A stretch of DNA of 62,480 nt from assembly GCA_001799695.1 (NCBI GenBank), contig MGTY01000084.1, positions 13,828 to 76,307 on the forward strand, given 5' to 3'. The position numbers were made by a program, and so were the translations under genes. How positions within the stretch are numbered: position 1 is the first letter of the stretch; each line of letters begins with the position of its first letter. Of this stretch, positions 10,401-25,400 are shown one piece after another. This stretch comes from Elusimicrobia bacterium GWA2_69_24. Its GTDB lineage: Bacteria; Elusimicrobiota; Elusimicrobia; UBA1565. Under the pieces are notes generated by a model that saw only the letters and a program-made list of their open reading frames with translations, did not search any database and was not told the DNA's origin.

Positions 10401-13400
10401 ACTACGACGGCGTCATGGTCCGGCTGGCGCTGCCGGCCTCGGGCGGCGGGCAAGTGACGAGCGAATCCTTGATCGGCGACTTCACCACCCCCGGCGGCAT
10501 CACCTACGACGCGGGCTTCGCGGACGCCGACTGGGCCACGGGCGTGGCCGTGGACACCTGGACCATCAGCGGGCCGTTCGTCTACACGGTCATCGCCTCC
10601 TCCGGGGCCGGCGATCCGTACAACCGGACGCTGGTCGCCAAGTTCGATCGCGACGGGCTCCTGCTCTCCTCGGCGGTCCTCTCCGGAGTGTTCGGGGCGG
10701 ACATCGGCGTGAATCCTTCCGGAGTATATGTGGCGGCGGCGCAGGAAGTCCCGGGTCCGGGCGCCATGGTGGTCTATCAGTTCGACCCCGAGTTCGTGTT
10801 CCTGTCCTCCGCGGCCAAGACCCAAGGCCTCGGAGTGGACCCCGCGTCCATCGCCTTCCAGCCCTCCGGCGACGTGGTCGTCGCGGGGAGCGTGGATTGG
10901 GGGACCGACACGGACATGTACGTGGCCCGGTTCACGGCGAACCCCGTGAGCTTCATCCAATCGGCCTTCTTCGACGCCGGGGGGACCTCCGACGATTCCG
11001 GTTTGAGCGTCGCCGTGACCCCGGATGACAAGATCTTTGTGACCGGGACCAGCCTCCTGGCGGGAGCCACGCGGTTCTTCACGGTCAAGGTGGATCAGGC
11101 GGCGTTGGGTACGCCTCTGGCCTCGGCCCTCTTCACGGAGGGGCTGCCGTATCGCGACCGCGATTGGGACCGGATGGGCATCGCGGCCTTGGACGCGGAC
11201 CAGATCTACGTGACGGGTTCTGTGGGGTTGGAGGACAGCGACCGGGACTGGCTCACGATCAAGTACAACTCGAACCTGACCCAGCAGACCACGGCCGTCT
11301 TCTTCTTGGGACAGGACGTATCGGACGTGGCCGTGACCCCGCAAGGCGAGGTGCTGGTCGTGGGCAACACCTGGAACGGCGTCGACGCGGACCAGGTGCT
11401 GGTGAAGTATTCGCCCTCCCTGGTGATGATCTCCAGCGGCCAATACAGCACCGCGAGCGACGACTACGCGATGAAGGTCGCGGTGGACGATTCGACCGGG
11501 GTCTACATCTCCGGCTTCAACGAGGCGGCGACCATCGCGAGTTCGGACGCGAAGCTCATGCGCGCTTCCTCATATAGCGAGCCGCCGCCGCCGGCCTTCC
11601 CGCTCACCTACGCGGGAGACTTCATCACCGGCGCGGAGGTGGCGAGCGCTTCCACCGATCACGAGTACGGCCATCAGGTCCGGCTCGATCCGAGCCTCCC
11701 CGCGGTGTTCGCGGTGGTCCATTCGACCACTCTGCCGGACGCGGATGAGGGGGCCCTGTCTTTCCTGGTGAAATACAGTACGGAAGGGGTGGTGCTCGAC
11801 TCCGCGGCCTTGACCGGCACTCTGGTCGCCGGGGAGGGTTTCGCGTTGGACGCGACCGGGCTGTACGTGGGCATGGAGGACGCGGGCAGCGTGTGGATCG
11901 CCAAGTTCGACAAGGCGGACCTCAGCCCGATGGCGGTGTCGGAGGCCCAACCTAAGAACGTGGCGGACATGATCCAGACCCTCGCGGCGGACGGGAGCGA
12001 TGTCTACGCCTGCGTCAGCGGCGGTCCCAGCGGCCTGCCGGCGAAGATAATCAAATACTCCCAGGGGCTGGTCGCCGTATCCTCCACGACCTATCTCGTG
12101 GCCAGCCAACAGACGGAGTGCGCCGGGATGGCCTTGGATGGGGCCAGCAACGTCTTCGCCGCGCTGGGCCGCGACTCCCAGATGCATCTCGTCAAGTTCG
12201 GGAGCGGCTTGGGAACGCCCCAGTACATGAACGACATCAGCGGCCTCGCGGGACGCGACTCCCAGCTGGCGGTCTCCGGCTCTTCCCTGTTCATTTCCAC
12301 CGCCGGCGGCGAGCTGCGCGTCCGGAAATTCAGCGCCGGCAATCTCGCTTACACGGGCGTGTCCTCGACCTTCACCGGCATCGCCATGGATTGGGCTCCC
12401 ATCGAAGCCGGTTCCAACGGGGATCTTTTCTTGGCCGGGACGCGCCAGGGCGCCTATCGGGAATGGGCCGCGTTCCGCCTGCGCCCGAGCGATCTGACGC
12501 TGTTGTCTTCCGCGACCCTGGCGGTCCCTTTCGGGGACGCCGAGGCCTTCGGCCTCTCCGTCGCCGATAGCGGCCCGGATGGAGCGGCCCTGCTCACGGG
12601 GTACGTGACCAACATCGGCGGCGATTGGGACGCCCGGACCCAGGCGCTCGACTTGCCCGGCGACGTCACTTCGACCGGCATCACCCGGGTCTGGACCGGA
12701 GCCGGGGCGGACAGCCTCGCCTCCAACCCTGCGAACTGGGCTGGCGGCATCGCGCCCGTGTCGGGCGACAACATCGAGTTCTCGACCCCGCTGGTCAAGA
12801 ACGTCCTGATGGATTTGAACATCTCCATCGGCTCGACCTCGGTGCTCGCGCCTTGGCAGAATACCATCAACATCGCCTCCGACTTCACGAACCTGCTCGA
12901 CTTCTACTCGAATGCGAGTTCGCAGGCCGTGATCGACTTCGGGAACCACCAGGTCAGCTACGGCGGCAATATCGTGGTCTCCTCCATCACCTTCGTGATG
13001 GGGTCCAGCACGCTGACCTTCAACGGCGCCGGCAACCAGACCATGAGGCGGAGCGCCGGCTCGGGCCGGATCGAGGTCGGCAACATCGTCATCGACAAGC
13101 CGGCCGGAGCCCAACTGCGCATGCAGTCGGATTCCGAGATCCAGGGCGACTTCACCCTGAAGAGCGGCACCTTCGTGGCCGGCGCCTACACGCACCATTT
13201 CTACCGGGACATCTACGTGGAGGACGGCTATCTCAGCCTCTATCCCAGCACCGCCGAGTTCCGGGGCTCCCAGCCCCAGGGCGTCTATCCCACGGGCGGG
13301 GGGGGCGATGCGTTCAAGGTCGTGCGCATCCTCAATCCTACGGAAATCTATCTGCAGGGGGCCATCGACTCGGAGATCTTCGAGGCCCGCGTCCCGGGGA

Positions 13401-16400
13401 CGCGCATCTGGTTCGTCGGGGAGAACACGCCGCAGTCCCTGCATGAGTATGGGAACTTCATCGTGGCGGGGGTCAGTTCAGCACCGGTCGTGCTGCGCAA
13501 CCTGAGCGCCAGCCCGAACTGGTATCTGAACGCGTCGGCGGCGGACGTTTCGTACGCCGACGTCCGGGGCTGTGACGCCTCCGCCGGGGTCCGGGTCATG
13601 GCTCGGGACAGCATCGACGGGGGTTCGAACGTCAACTGGGAGTTCTCTTGGCCCTCCGGCGGCTATCACGGCCTGGCCTTCCCCGGCGATGTCCAGACGG
13701 TCTGGACTTCCTACACCGGGGCGGGCGAGATCCGCCGCTACACCGACGCAACGACGCCGATCGGCCAGTTGAACGCCCCCTTCGAGGTCCGGGGCGGTCT
13801 CGATCATCCCGAGGCCCTGAGCTACGACACGGCCGGGAACCTGTGGGTGGCCGTGGCGACTGCTCCGGCCGCGATCCCCAGCCGCTTGGTGCGCTTCGGG
13901 AAGGCCGGCCCCGGCGGCATCCAGGCCAGCACTTCGGCGGTCCTGTCCACCGCGCTGAATTCCGTGGCCGGGTTCGCCTTCCAGCCCGGCAACGGCGACC
14001 TGTGGGTCATCAACTGGGCCGCCAACAGCGCGGCCAACGCCAGCGTGGTGCATTTCGTCAACACCACGGGCGATGATCTGAACCCGATCTTCAACGACGC
14101 GAGCGTCAGCACCTTCACCACCGGGGCGGACCTGATGTCCCCGAGCGCCATCGCTTTCGACACCGCCAGGAACCTCTGGGTCGCGCTCAAGGGCGGCGAA
14201 ATCCGGAGATTCTCCAACAACACCGGGGTCATCCAAGGGACCGCTTCCCAGTTCCTGACCGAGGTGAGCAGCCCGAGCGCCATCGCGTTCGATACCGTCG
14301 GAAACCTGCTAGTGGGGCAGAGATTCCCGACCCAGGACCCGCAGAGTTCCTCGTTCTGGCGCCACCGGAACTTCGGAACCTCCCAGGCGCCCAGCATCAG
14401 CAACAGCCCCGAAAGGGTCAGCACCGGGGACTTCCCGCTGGCCGCCCTGGCCTGGAACGGCTACAACGGGCTCCTCTGGGGAGTCGACGCCGGCCGCAAC
14501 CAGCTCGTGGCCCTGAATACGGCTCCTCCGGAAGCCCCGAAGTTCTACGGGGCGATAGAGGGCGTGCTGTCCTACTCCGGAGTCAAAACCGGAGCCTATT
14601 TCGTCGTGTTCAGCACCGACCCCTATGACATCCGGGACACCGATGAGGCCACGGTGTTCCTGCCGGTCCCGAGCAGCGGTTCTTTCGCGGCGGGAGGGCT
14701 GCTGGCCCCCAACACCTTCTACGTACTCGCCGTGCTGGACGCGGACTTCAACGGGGAGCCGGACGGCTATGAGCCCGTGACCTCCTACAGCACCGGGACG
14801 GTCCGCATCTCGCCGGTCTTCGTCGCGGCCGGTTCCACGACGACCTTGGCCGTGCCCGTGAACTTGACGGACATGTTCCAGGCCACCGGTACGGTGACCA
14901 ACAACAGCCTTCAGTCGGGCAGCGTGGTCGTCGAAGCCTGGCTGGGTGCGCCCAACGACGCCGCGCCCTACATGTTCCTGGACCAGACCTGGATCGATTT
15001 CGGCTACAGCACCTATTCCATCTCCGTGCCGACCGGCACGAACTACTACCTCCGGGCCTTCGTGAACTCCAACTTCAACAGCAAGTTCGATCCCGGCGAG
15101 GATTTCGGCATCGCGGGTCCGTTCGCGCAGCTGACCCCCGACACGGAGATCCCAGTGGACGTAAGCATCGCCGCGGGCGCGGCCGGTACGGTCTACGTGC
15201 AGGGGATCGACCGCGCGCCCCCGACCTTGCCCACGGCCATCTACAACGTCAACGACGCCAACATGCTGACCCTGGCCCTCTGGAGCGAGGGGGGCAACGC
15301 CCAGATCAGCTCCCTGCGCGTAGGACTGGCCGGAGACGCCCCCAGCGGTGGCGTGCGCGTGAAGCTCTACAAGGAAACCAACGGCACCGGCGCCCTGGAA
15401 GAAGGGGGGGACTGGTGGCTGGATGAGCGGTATTTCGGCGGCGGGTTCCCGCCCTCGGCCGAACTGGCATTCTCCACCCAGCCCATCACCGGGACGACCA
15501 TCTACCTCCATCTCGCGGTGCAGTACTGGAACAACGACGTCCCGGCCGGCAAGGAACTGGCGCTGGTGATCGGCGACCCGGCGGACCTGGGCCTCAGCGT
15601 GGGTTCCATCGACCCGGGCGCGGCGTTCCCCATCGGCTCGTCGATGTCCCGGGTGGTGTTCTCCTTGGCCGCGAATCCGAACCAGGGCGGCTACATGACT
15701 CCCTCGCAGTACGGCCCCTACAACGGCTACGATACCGGCCTTTACGTCCAGGGCGGACAGATCATCAATTACCAGGCGAACGGGACCTGGGGCAGCCAGG
15801 ATTTCGGCAGCACGACCCCGGACGGAGTGACCGGCCTCACCTCTGCGACCTCGCCGCTTCCCGGAGTGAAACTCGGCGCTCTCATCGGCCGGGTCGGCGC
15901 GGGGACCTGGCAATTGCTGGGATCGAGCGGCTCCTTCCCGGCTCCGCAGTCCGGCTCCTTGGTCCTGGCGATGAACGCCACGGACTATATGAACGCTTTT
16001 GGCGCCGTGCAGGTGGATTTCTACGTTGAGGCTTCCACGGTGGCGAAAGTCTGGGTGGGCAGCTTCGGACCGAACGCCGACTACTTCGGCAACTGGCTGA
16101 ACGGGCAGCTGCCGGCCAACGGCGACAACGTCGAATTCTCAGGCTCGGCGAACTGCGATTGGAACATCTACGGCCTCAACGTGAACCTGCTGACCATGAC
16201 CAGCGACTACTCCGGAACGGTGCGGCTCATCGGTCCGATGAATTACGGCGACTACAACAGCCTGACCGTGTCGAGTTCCGTGTACGTGCGCGGCGGCCAG
16301 TTCCAGCTTACCCGCAACAGCGAACTGCAGATCCAGGGCGGACTGCGGGTCCTGGGCGGCACGTTCAGCATGGGCGACGGCTGGAACCACCTGCGCGTGG

Positions 16401-19400
16401 GCAATAATGGCGTCGTCATCTCCTCCGGCGGCATATTCCGGAGCGTGGGCACGGATTGGGTCGCGATCGAGCCCGTGAGCAACCGCAAGGTCCCCTTCAC
16501 GGTGTCCAACGGCACCATCAACGTCAACAACATGGGCGGCACCCAGTTCGACGAGTCCCAAAGCGTGGTCTTGAGCGCCAGCGCGACCGTGACGCGGTTC
16601 GACTTCGCCCGTTTCCATAACTACGGCTACAACCCGTACCCCTCCTTGGTCGTGCGGCGCTCGCTCCCCGCGGCCCTGACCTTCCGGAGCCTCGATTTCG
16701 ACATGAACGTGTCCACCAACGTGGACGCGTCGAACACGGTCGCGGGCTCGACCATCACGCTGGACAACACCACCGGCGACCGCATGGGCTCGTTCCGTCA
16801 TAGTGACCCCAACGGCGTCATCTCCTGGCAGCCCGACGGCGGCATGAAGTGGAACATCAGCGGCACTCTCTTCGACAGCGGGACCCAATCCGGCAGCCTC
16901 TACGTCGTGGTTTCCACCCGGCCGCACCTCGATGTGGATTGGAACTATCCGACGTGCCCGCCGCCCCCCGGCGGCGAACTCACCTGCCGGACGCCGATGG
17001 GCTTGGGCGCCTATACCATGTCCGACCTGGCGGCTCCCAACACCTGGTACGCGACCGCCTGGAGGGACTCCGACTTCGACGCGAAGCCCAGTTCCTGGGA
17101 GGCGCGCGGCGGCGTCGGGTACGACGGGCATTTCTACTCCGACCGGATATATCTCTACGACGGGCACATCGGAGGCCAGGACATCACCCTGGAGGACGCG
17201 GGCATCATCCGGGGCCAGCTGTTCAACAACTCGTCGCAGATGGGGCCGCTCAAGGCGGAGCTTCGTCTCATGGGATCGACCAACACGGTCGTGGCCCGGG
17301 TGCAGGCCATGGCGGACGGCACCTTCGAGCTCGCTTCCAAGGCCACGGACTACCTGGTCGTGGGCTTCGTGGACCTCAACAACAACCGCAGGCGCGACGG
17401 GTTCGAGGCTTTCGGCGAGCAATATGGCGTCACGGTCGGGCCGAAGTCCATGGTCGGCGGGGTCAACATCAGCCTGGGCGGCGGCTCCGTCGTGGCGGGC
17501 GGCACGGCGAGCGTCGGCTCCGTCGAAACCGTGCATGCGGGCTTCATCGGCGCGAGCGGCGACTCTCCCATGCTGAAGCTGACGCTCACCGCCGCGGGCG
17601 GGCCGGTCATCTTCAACGCCCTGCGCGTCGATTATGAGGGCGGGCTCCCCCAATATTCAGGCCTCGGCCTCTCGATATGGGTGGACCAGGATGCGAACGG
17701 CATCCTTGAGCCCGGCATGGACTATCAGCTCGGGCAGCAATGGCTCTACAGCGGCCTGTCCTCAGCGACCTTGAGCGTGAACCCGCCCCAGACCATCGAG
17801 GACGGGCAGTCCCAGACCGTATACCTGGCCGTCAACCTCAACGGCAATTCCGTATCGCAGGCGGGCCTGGCGATCGGCGCCAGCACCTATTTCGGTCTCA
17901 GCCAGGGCTCCATGGCCGACCAGGGCATTTACGCCATCCGGTCCGCGAGCGCGGCGGTGCTGATGTCCGTGGCCGCCAACCAGGAATTCAACATGAGCGC
18001 CGTGGGCAACGCGACCGGACCCAGCGACTGGGGCGGACAGTACATCAGCGCGACCTATACTGGGCAGGTCATCACCATCGTGGCGACCGGGACCTGGTCC
18101 GACAACGAGGGCTCGAGCTACGGTCCCGCGGGCATCCCGGGCACGCAGTATACGGGGACCGTGTTCCCGCAGGCGAACCGCGGCGAGCTCATCGGGCGCA
18201 TCGGGTCCGAATTCTTCTTCCGCGTGGGTACCGGCACTGTCGTCACCTCCAACCGGACCGAGCCGCTCCACCTCTCGATGAACGACTATCCGGGAGACTA
18301 CTGGAACAACACGGGTCAGGTTTTCGTCAACACCCAGATATCCGGCTCCACCATCGCGGCCATCCAGGGCGAGATCTATTATCCGGCCGAAGGCGGCGTC
18401 ACCACGGGGCTCATCATCGTCAACGCCCTGCACGGCGATCCCCAGAACGGCATGCAGGTCGTGAGCACGGACACCATCGACATCGCGGCCGACGGCCAGG
18501 TCGGGGTCGGGGTCACGACCTTCACCTACTTCCTGAACCTCGACCATCCGTGCTCGTTCGGCGTCAACGCCTATGTCCAGTCCCAGCCCGGCCAGCACGG
18601 CGGGACCGGAAACACCGGCGGCGGCATCGAGGTCCTGGCGGGTTCGACCGCGACCTACAACATCCGGCTATCCCTGGGGTCCGGTCAGATCGCCGGGAAC
18701 CTGAACTACAGCGGCGTGCTCAATTTCGGTAACTACTATGTCCTCGCCGCGACGCATTCCGTCTTCGGCGAGCAGATGGATTTCGCGGGCTTCGCCTCTA
18801 CTCCGGTGAGCGGCGCCTATACGATGTCCGACCTGCCCGCGCCGGCCACCTACTACCTCATCGCGATCAAAGACGGCAACTACAACGAGGAGCCGGACGG
18901 GCCCGAGCCCATCGGGGTCCATTCCTCGACGCCCGGCATCCCCTCGATGGCCGCCTTCAGCGCGCTGCTCAAGCCCGTGTTCGTGGGCGTGAGCCAGACG
19001 ACTCCCGGCATCGACATCACGCTCTATGATATGGGCGGCATCTCGGGCAACCTGGCCATGGACAACAGCGTCGATGCGGGGGAGACGGTGCTCATCAACG
19101 CCGGCCGCGGGATCTTTGGCGCTCCGGACTTCGTGTTCGAGAACGGGACGAAGATGCTGGCCGTCCCCAACAGTAGCTTTACCTTCAACCTGGGCCTGCT
19201 GCCGCCGGCCCCGGTGTACTCGTTGGCCGCGTTCGTCGACCGCAATGGCAACGACGATCTCGACCCCGGAGAGCCCTTTACCATCACTTCGGTTCCCGGC
19301 GGGGTGCCTTCGGGCGGCATGGGCTGGGTGGATCTCTTCATCGGCGGCCTCCGGGCGCCCTCGGCCGTAGCGAATTTCCGGGCCGGGGCGCCGTCCACCA

Positions 19401-22400
19401 ACGAGGTCCGGTTCAATTGGGACATGGTGCCGGGGGCCACGACCTACCAACTCCTGACCGCGTCCGGGACCCCGGCCAGCCTCAGTGCCGGAGTGGCCGC
19501 CGTGTTGGGCGAAGGGGCGACGGAGTACATCGACGCCCTGTCCCCGAGCACGGCCTCCCTCATCATCGGGATCCGGGCCTTCAATGCCGTGAGCTCGGGG
19601 CCGGCCGTGTCCATGGCCCCGGTGGCGTCCTTGGCTGAGGTGCCCGGGACGCCGAGCGTGACCGTCTTCCAGAGCAGCGCGACGATCGATTGGACCGCGA
19701 ACGGGAACGCTGTCGGGACCCAGTACGACCTGCAGCGCGCCACCGCGGTCACGGGCCCCTTCTATCCCTTGATCACCCTCGCCTCCCTCAGCCACGCGGA
19801 CATGGGGCTGGCGCCGAGCACGGCCTACCACTACCGCGTCCGCGCCCGGAACATGAACGGGCTCTATTCCGTCTTCTCCGGGGTGCAGTCCCAGACGACC
19901 TTGGCGCCGGCCGGGATGGACTCGATCGGCGGCCGCATCGCCTATGCCGGAGCGCAGTCCGGAACCGTTCGGGTAGAGGCCTCCACGGTGCTCAACTTCG
20001 CGGTCATCGCCGCTTCCGCGACCCTGCCGGTGAGCGCGGATCAGCCCTACTTCCTGCCGCTGACCGGCGGGGCTTCCTATTACGTCCGGGCCTTCGTGGA
20101 TGTGAACGGGAACGGCCTCGCCAATCCCGGCGAGAACCGCGGGTTCTATCCGAACTCCGATGCGCCCGCGCTGATCGGGCCGATAGCCGGTCCGGCCGGC
20201 GGCCAGGACTTCGCGATCGATGCGGACACCATCGCCCCGCGCATGCCTTCGGGCCTTACCACCGTGGCGTCTTTCGTGAACGGTGCGTCCAGCATCCAGC
20301 TGTTCTGGAACGCCCCGACGGCCAGCGCGGACGGCAGCGCCTTGGACGACCTGGCCGGCTACCGCGTCCAGCGCACCACGAACGCGGCGGGCGGCGGATT
20401 CGTCAATATCGCGACCAACACCGCGCACGGCCTGAACAATGTCGTCAGCGGCACGCAGTTCGTGGACGAGGCTCCCCTGGCCGGGGTGAGCAACATCTAC
20501 CGCGTCCGCGCGGTCGACTACGGCAACAACATGAGCGTTCCCTCCCCGCTCGTGTCCGTCCTGCCCGCGGCCGGGGGCTCGGTGTCGGGCTGGATCAGCA
20601 CCTTCACGGTCTCCGGTTCGACCGGCGCGTTCCGGGTAAGGCTCTCCACCAGCATGGACCGCCAGGCCCCGTACCTGCGGGAATCCACCATCAGCCCGTT
20701 CACCTTCTCCGGATTGCCGGACGGGGTCTACTACCTGCGCGGCTTCCAGGACCTCAACGGCGACAACTTCCAGCAGGCGTCGGTCGAGCCCTCGGGCACG
20801 CACGGCGGGGTCATCGCGCCCTTCCCCCTGCAGGTCATCAACGGCAACAGCATCTCGAGCCGGACCGTGGTGATCTGCGAGCGCAGCAGCCTCGCGTTGA
20901 ACTCCAATGCCGGTATGGGGCGGCAGTTGCAGGCCGCGGACTGCCCGGCCCGGGACCGCGGCCAGGGCTATTACACGGACCAGTACACTTTGCGCGTGGG
21001 CGGCGGCGGGGCGGGGAGCTTCGCGGTGGGCACGCGGGTGCAGCTGGCCATGAACTCCTTCGACTTCTCGCCCTGGCTCATGCTTCTGGGACCGGACGGC
21101 GCGGTCGCGGCCCAGAACAGCGATGCCAACAGCGCCTTCATCGAGTACCAGCTCAACCAGTCCGGACTCTACATCGTGGAGCCGACCTCCTTCGACATGG
21201 GGAGAGAGGGCTGGTACGATCTGTCGGTCAACGTGGTCGGCGGGCAGACCGGGCGCATCGCGGGGAACCTGACCTACACGGGCGGCCAGCCGGGGTCGGT
21301 GCACCTGCAGCTCTTCACCTCTCCGGACGAGCTCAACGCCTGGCCGTTCTTCTCGGCCGCGGATCCCTCGGCCGACGGCCCCTACGAGCTCAACAACGTG
21401 CCGGACGGGACCTTCTACCTGCGCGCCTTCCTGGACGTGAACGGGAACATGGTGCGCGACGCGAGCGAGCCGGTAGGCGCCTACGGCCTCAGCCTCTCCT
21501 CTCCCACCCCGATCATGGTGCAGGGCGGCGTGGCTTCCGCCGCCCCGGCCGACTTCACGCTCTCCGCGCCGCCCGTGGGAACGGTCTCCGGTTCGCTCAT
21601 CCGCGCCGGGTCCAAGTCCGGGACCATCCGCATCACCGCGATCCGCGCGAGCGACCAGAACCGCAACATCGTCTCCTTCGCGACCATGTCCTCCCTGACG
21701 GACGGCTCGACCGCGGGCTATACGCTGAACTTCATCGCTCCGGCCACGGACTACGTCCTCTCGGCGTACGTTGACGGCAACGCGAACTCCTATCTCGACG
21801 GCCTCGAGGCCAGCGGCTCGTCCAGCCCGGTCAGCGTGCGGGCCAACGCGGTCACGACCGTCAACATCACGGTCCGGGACCCCGGCACCGGCACTCCCGG
21901 TTCCTCGGTCATCCGCGGCACGATGAGCTACGTGGGACTCTCCACCGGCTCGCTCATGATCGGCTTCGGCACGGACCGGGAAATGACCTACATGCCTTAT
22001 ATCCACACCCAGGCGTCGACCGGGGCTTTCCAGAAGAGCGGTCTCCAGGGCAACACCAGCTACTACATCGGCGCCTTCATCGACACGACCGGGACGGGGG
22101 AACCGAACTACACCACCCCGATGGGCATGTACAGCGCGCTCGGGCCAAACCTGGAGCCGACCCCGGTGTTCGTGCCGGTCTCCAGCACGGTTCTCATCGC
22201 CATGTCGATCTTCGACCCGGCCAACGGCGTCATCTCCGGCACGGTCACTTACCAGGGGCTGGGGGCGGGGGTGTCGGGCGATATCGTGGTGGAAGGGTAC
22301 GCGCCCAACTCCGGCAATGGCGGGGACGGCAACTGGCGCAACATGCGCATCCCGCGGTTGACCGGGGTCTCCAGCTACACCTTCACTCTGGCCTATCTGG

Positions 22401-25400
22401 CCGCGGGAAGCTTCGAACTCCGCGCCTTCGTGGACTCCAACGGCAACTCCCGCTCGGACTTCGGCGAGCCCTTCTTCGAGAAGCGCGACGACATGGTCTC
22501 GGTCTCCTCCGGCGCGGGGCGGGACCCGGCGACCTCGAGCGGGCTGAACCTGTACATCTTCGACGCGGGCGCGGGCGGCACGGGCGGCGCGGTCGGCCGG
22601 ATCGGCGGTGACATCAGCTATTACGGAGGCCAGCCGGGTCCGATCTTCGTGCAGGCCTTCACGACCAGCAGCTTCCTGGGCCGGCCGATGTTCGAGACCA
22701 GCCTGGGCGGGCCCGGCCCGAACTTCTCCTTCGAGCTGAACAACGTGGCCAACGGCACCTATTATCTCCGGGCCTACAAGGACTCGAACCTCAACAACAT
22801 GTTCGACCCGGCCTTCGAGGCGAGCGGCGCCGGGGAAACGGCCGTCACCCTCAGCAACGACGCGCCGGTGTCCATGGGTTCCTTCATCGACTTGGAGGAC
22901 GTCGGGACGATCACCGGGCCGGCCACGAGCATCAGCCTGAACGCGACCTTCCAGTACCGCGGAGTCTCCGCCAGCACGGGGACCCTGCGCATGGCGCTGT
23001 TCAAGCGCGGCCCGACCGAGACGGTGCCGGTCCGGATGTCGAGCTGGTCTTACACCGCCTCCCCGGTCAACTACACTTTCAACAGCCTGGAGATGGGGGA
23101 ATACTTCGGCGCGGCCTGGGTGGATTACAACGACAACTTCTTCGCGGATATGAGCGAGCCCGCGGGCCTCTTCACGAACTGGGGCCTGCCGGTGTTCGGC
23201 CCGACCTCCGCCACCTTCGAGGTGTGCGACCGCACGGTACTCGACACGACCCCGGGCGTGGTGACCAGCGGGACGCTGGCGGCTTCGTCCTGCCGCTCCT
23301 CCGAGCGGAGCCAGCCCTATCAGAAGCTCTACACCTTCGAGGGCGCCCGCGGCCAGAACGTGACCCTGAGCATGGAGGCGGTGGACTTCTACGATACCTA
23401 CCTGGTCCTGGTGGGACCGCGCGGGGCGGCCGTGACCGAGGCGGACGAGGGCGCGGGCAACGGCAACGCGCGCATCATGAACTTCATACTGCCCGAGAGC
23501 GGCATCTACACGGTCGCGGCGCAGGCCTTCGCCGGCGGCATCACGGGCTCCTTCAACATCTCCTTCCAGGGCTCTTCCGGCAGCCTGGGCAAGATCGGGG
23601 GCGAGATCACCTACGCCGGCAGCCAGGGCGGCCGCATCTTCGCCGGGCTGTTCAATCAGCCGAATTACGACGCGGCGGGCAGCTTCGTGGCCGGCCTGGA
23701 GCTGCAGGGCCCCGGTCCCTTCCTCTTCGAGAGCCTGCCCACGGGCACCACCTATTGGATGGGCGCCTTCGTGGACGTGAACTACAGCGGCCAGCCCGAT
23801 GCGGGCGAGGACGGCGGCGACTACAGCACTTCGACTTTGGTGCAGAAGAGCCCCATCTACCTGCTCCCGGGCCAGGACGTGTCCGGCATCGTGCTGGCCA
23901 TCTCCACGCGGACCACGGGCAACGAGGATTACGCCGGGGTGGCCGGCGCCGTCGACTACGCCGGGACGCAGCAGGGAATGCTGATCGTCGAGTTTTGGGC
24001 GGACGGGAGCTTCCAGGGCAAGCCGGTCGCCGTGCGCAGCATGCCCGTCACCATGCCTCCCTTCTATTATGACCTGCAGGTCCCGGGCGGGCTGCCCTAC
24101 TTCGTAAAGGCCTTCCTGGACACCAACGGCAACTACCTGCCCGACCCGAGCGAGGCTAAGGGCGTCTACTCGGTGAGCGGAACGGGCGCGGACCCGGTGT
24201 ATGCCCCGCAGAACGGCGTCATGGATGCGGTGAACTTCACCCTTTACGAACCCGGGCGCAACGCGGACGCGACCGCGGCGATGGGTGAAGGGACGCTCCT
24301 GAGCTTCCTCCCGGCCAACGTCGCGGCCGGGGACCTGCTGCGGATGGCGACGGTCCAGATCCGGATCGAAGGACAGGGCATCAACCCGGGCGGCCGCCTG
24401 ACCCTGGGCGTGCCCCCCATCTGGCCCTTCCCCCAGACCTTCGATGGAAATATGCCGGGCTATGTCACGGTCTCAGCGACCAACTCGGCCGCCCACCTCT
24501 CCGAATCGGCCGCTCTGCAGTTGAACCCGGTCCCCGGCGCTCCGGCCATCGAGCTGGTGGTGGGCAGCACGCCGCTCTTCGCGGGCGCTACGGTGCAGTT
24601 CACCTACGGTCCGGTCTACGTGCCCTGCGGCGGCTTCGGCGGGGCCATGATCCCCGGGCAGACGGGCTCCCAGGGCGGCTCGGACGCAGCCCGGTTCTTC
24701 CTGGGCAGCGCCTCCGACGGCTCGGCCGTCCCGGCGCCGCTCTTCAGCCTGGGGGCGGACGACCTGAAGGTCACCGTGAACGCGGCCGCCCCGCGCTTCG
24801 CCTACATGCGCAACGGCTACATCACCTTGACCCAGAACACGACCTCCGCGGCCATGGTCCTGGACGCCTTCGACCAGTGCGGCAACCAGGTCACCCTGAA
24901 CACGAGCAGCGCGGTGGTCGTGGAGGCCAAGCGCTTCGATTTCCAGAACGGCAATTGGGCCGACGAGGCGGGTCTCACGTTCTCTCCCACCCTGTTCGGG
25001 AACTACTGGAGCTCCCGGACCGTGACCTTCGCCCAGAATTCCTCCTCGGCCACCTTCTACCTGCACTCCGCGGTTCCCGGGGACCTGAGCATCTGGATCA
25101 ACACCGAATTCGGGGGTTCGTCGCAGCGGTCCTACGGCGGCCTGAACGTCCTGGCCTCGAACCCGCTCACCAACGTGACCGTCGCCACCGCGGCGTTCAC
25201 CGTGTCCCAGTCCTCGCGGGCCGTCATCTATCCCAACGGCGACCCCTCCACTCCGGGGCAGGCTTATATCAACTTCGTCTTGGCCAACCCCAACCTGAAC
25301 TGGGAGATCCAGATCTCGTCGGTGCCCTTCAAGGACGGCGTCAGCCCGATCTGGCAGACCTGGGGCTGGGGCCAGCCTTCGCGCGGCCAGATCGCCTGGG

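Noticed and set aside
18668..22006. Long antisense open frame (1,112 codons) inside the first giant gene
   Set aside because: High third-position GC in the sense gene removes stops on the other strand. The frame has no domain, ribosome site or signal peptide and is Arg/Gly/Val-rich.
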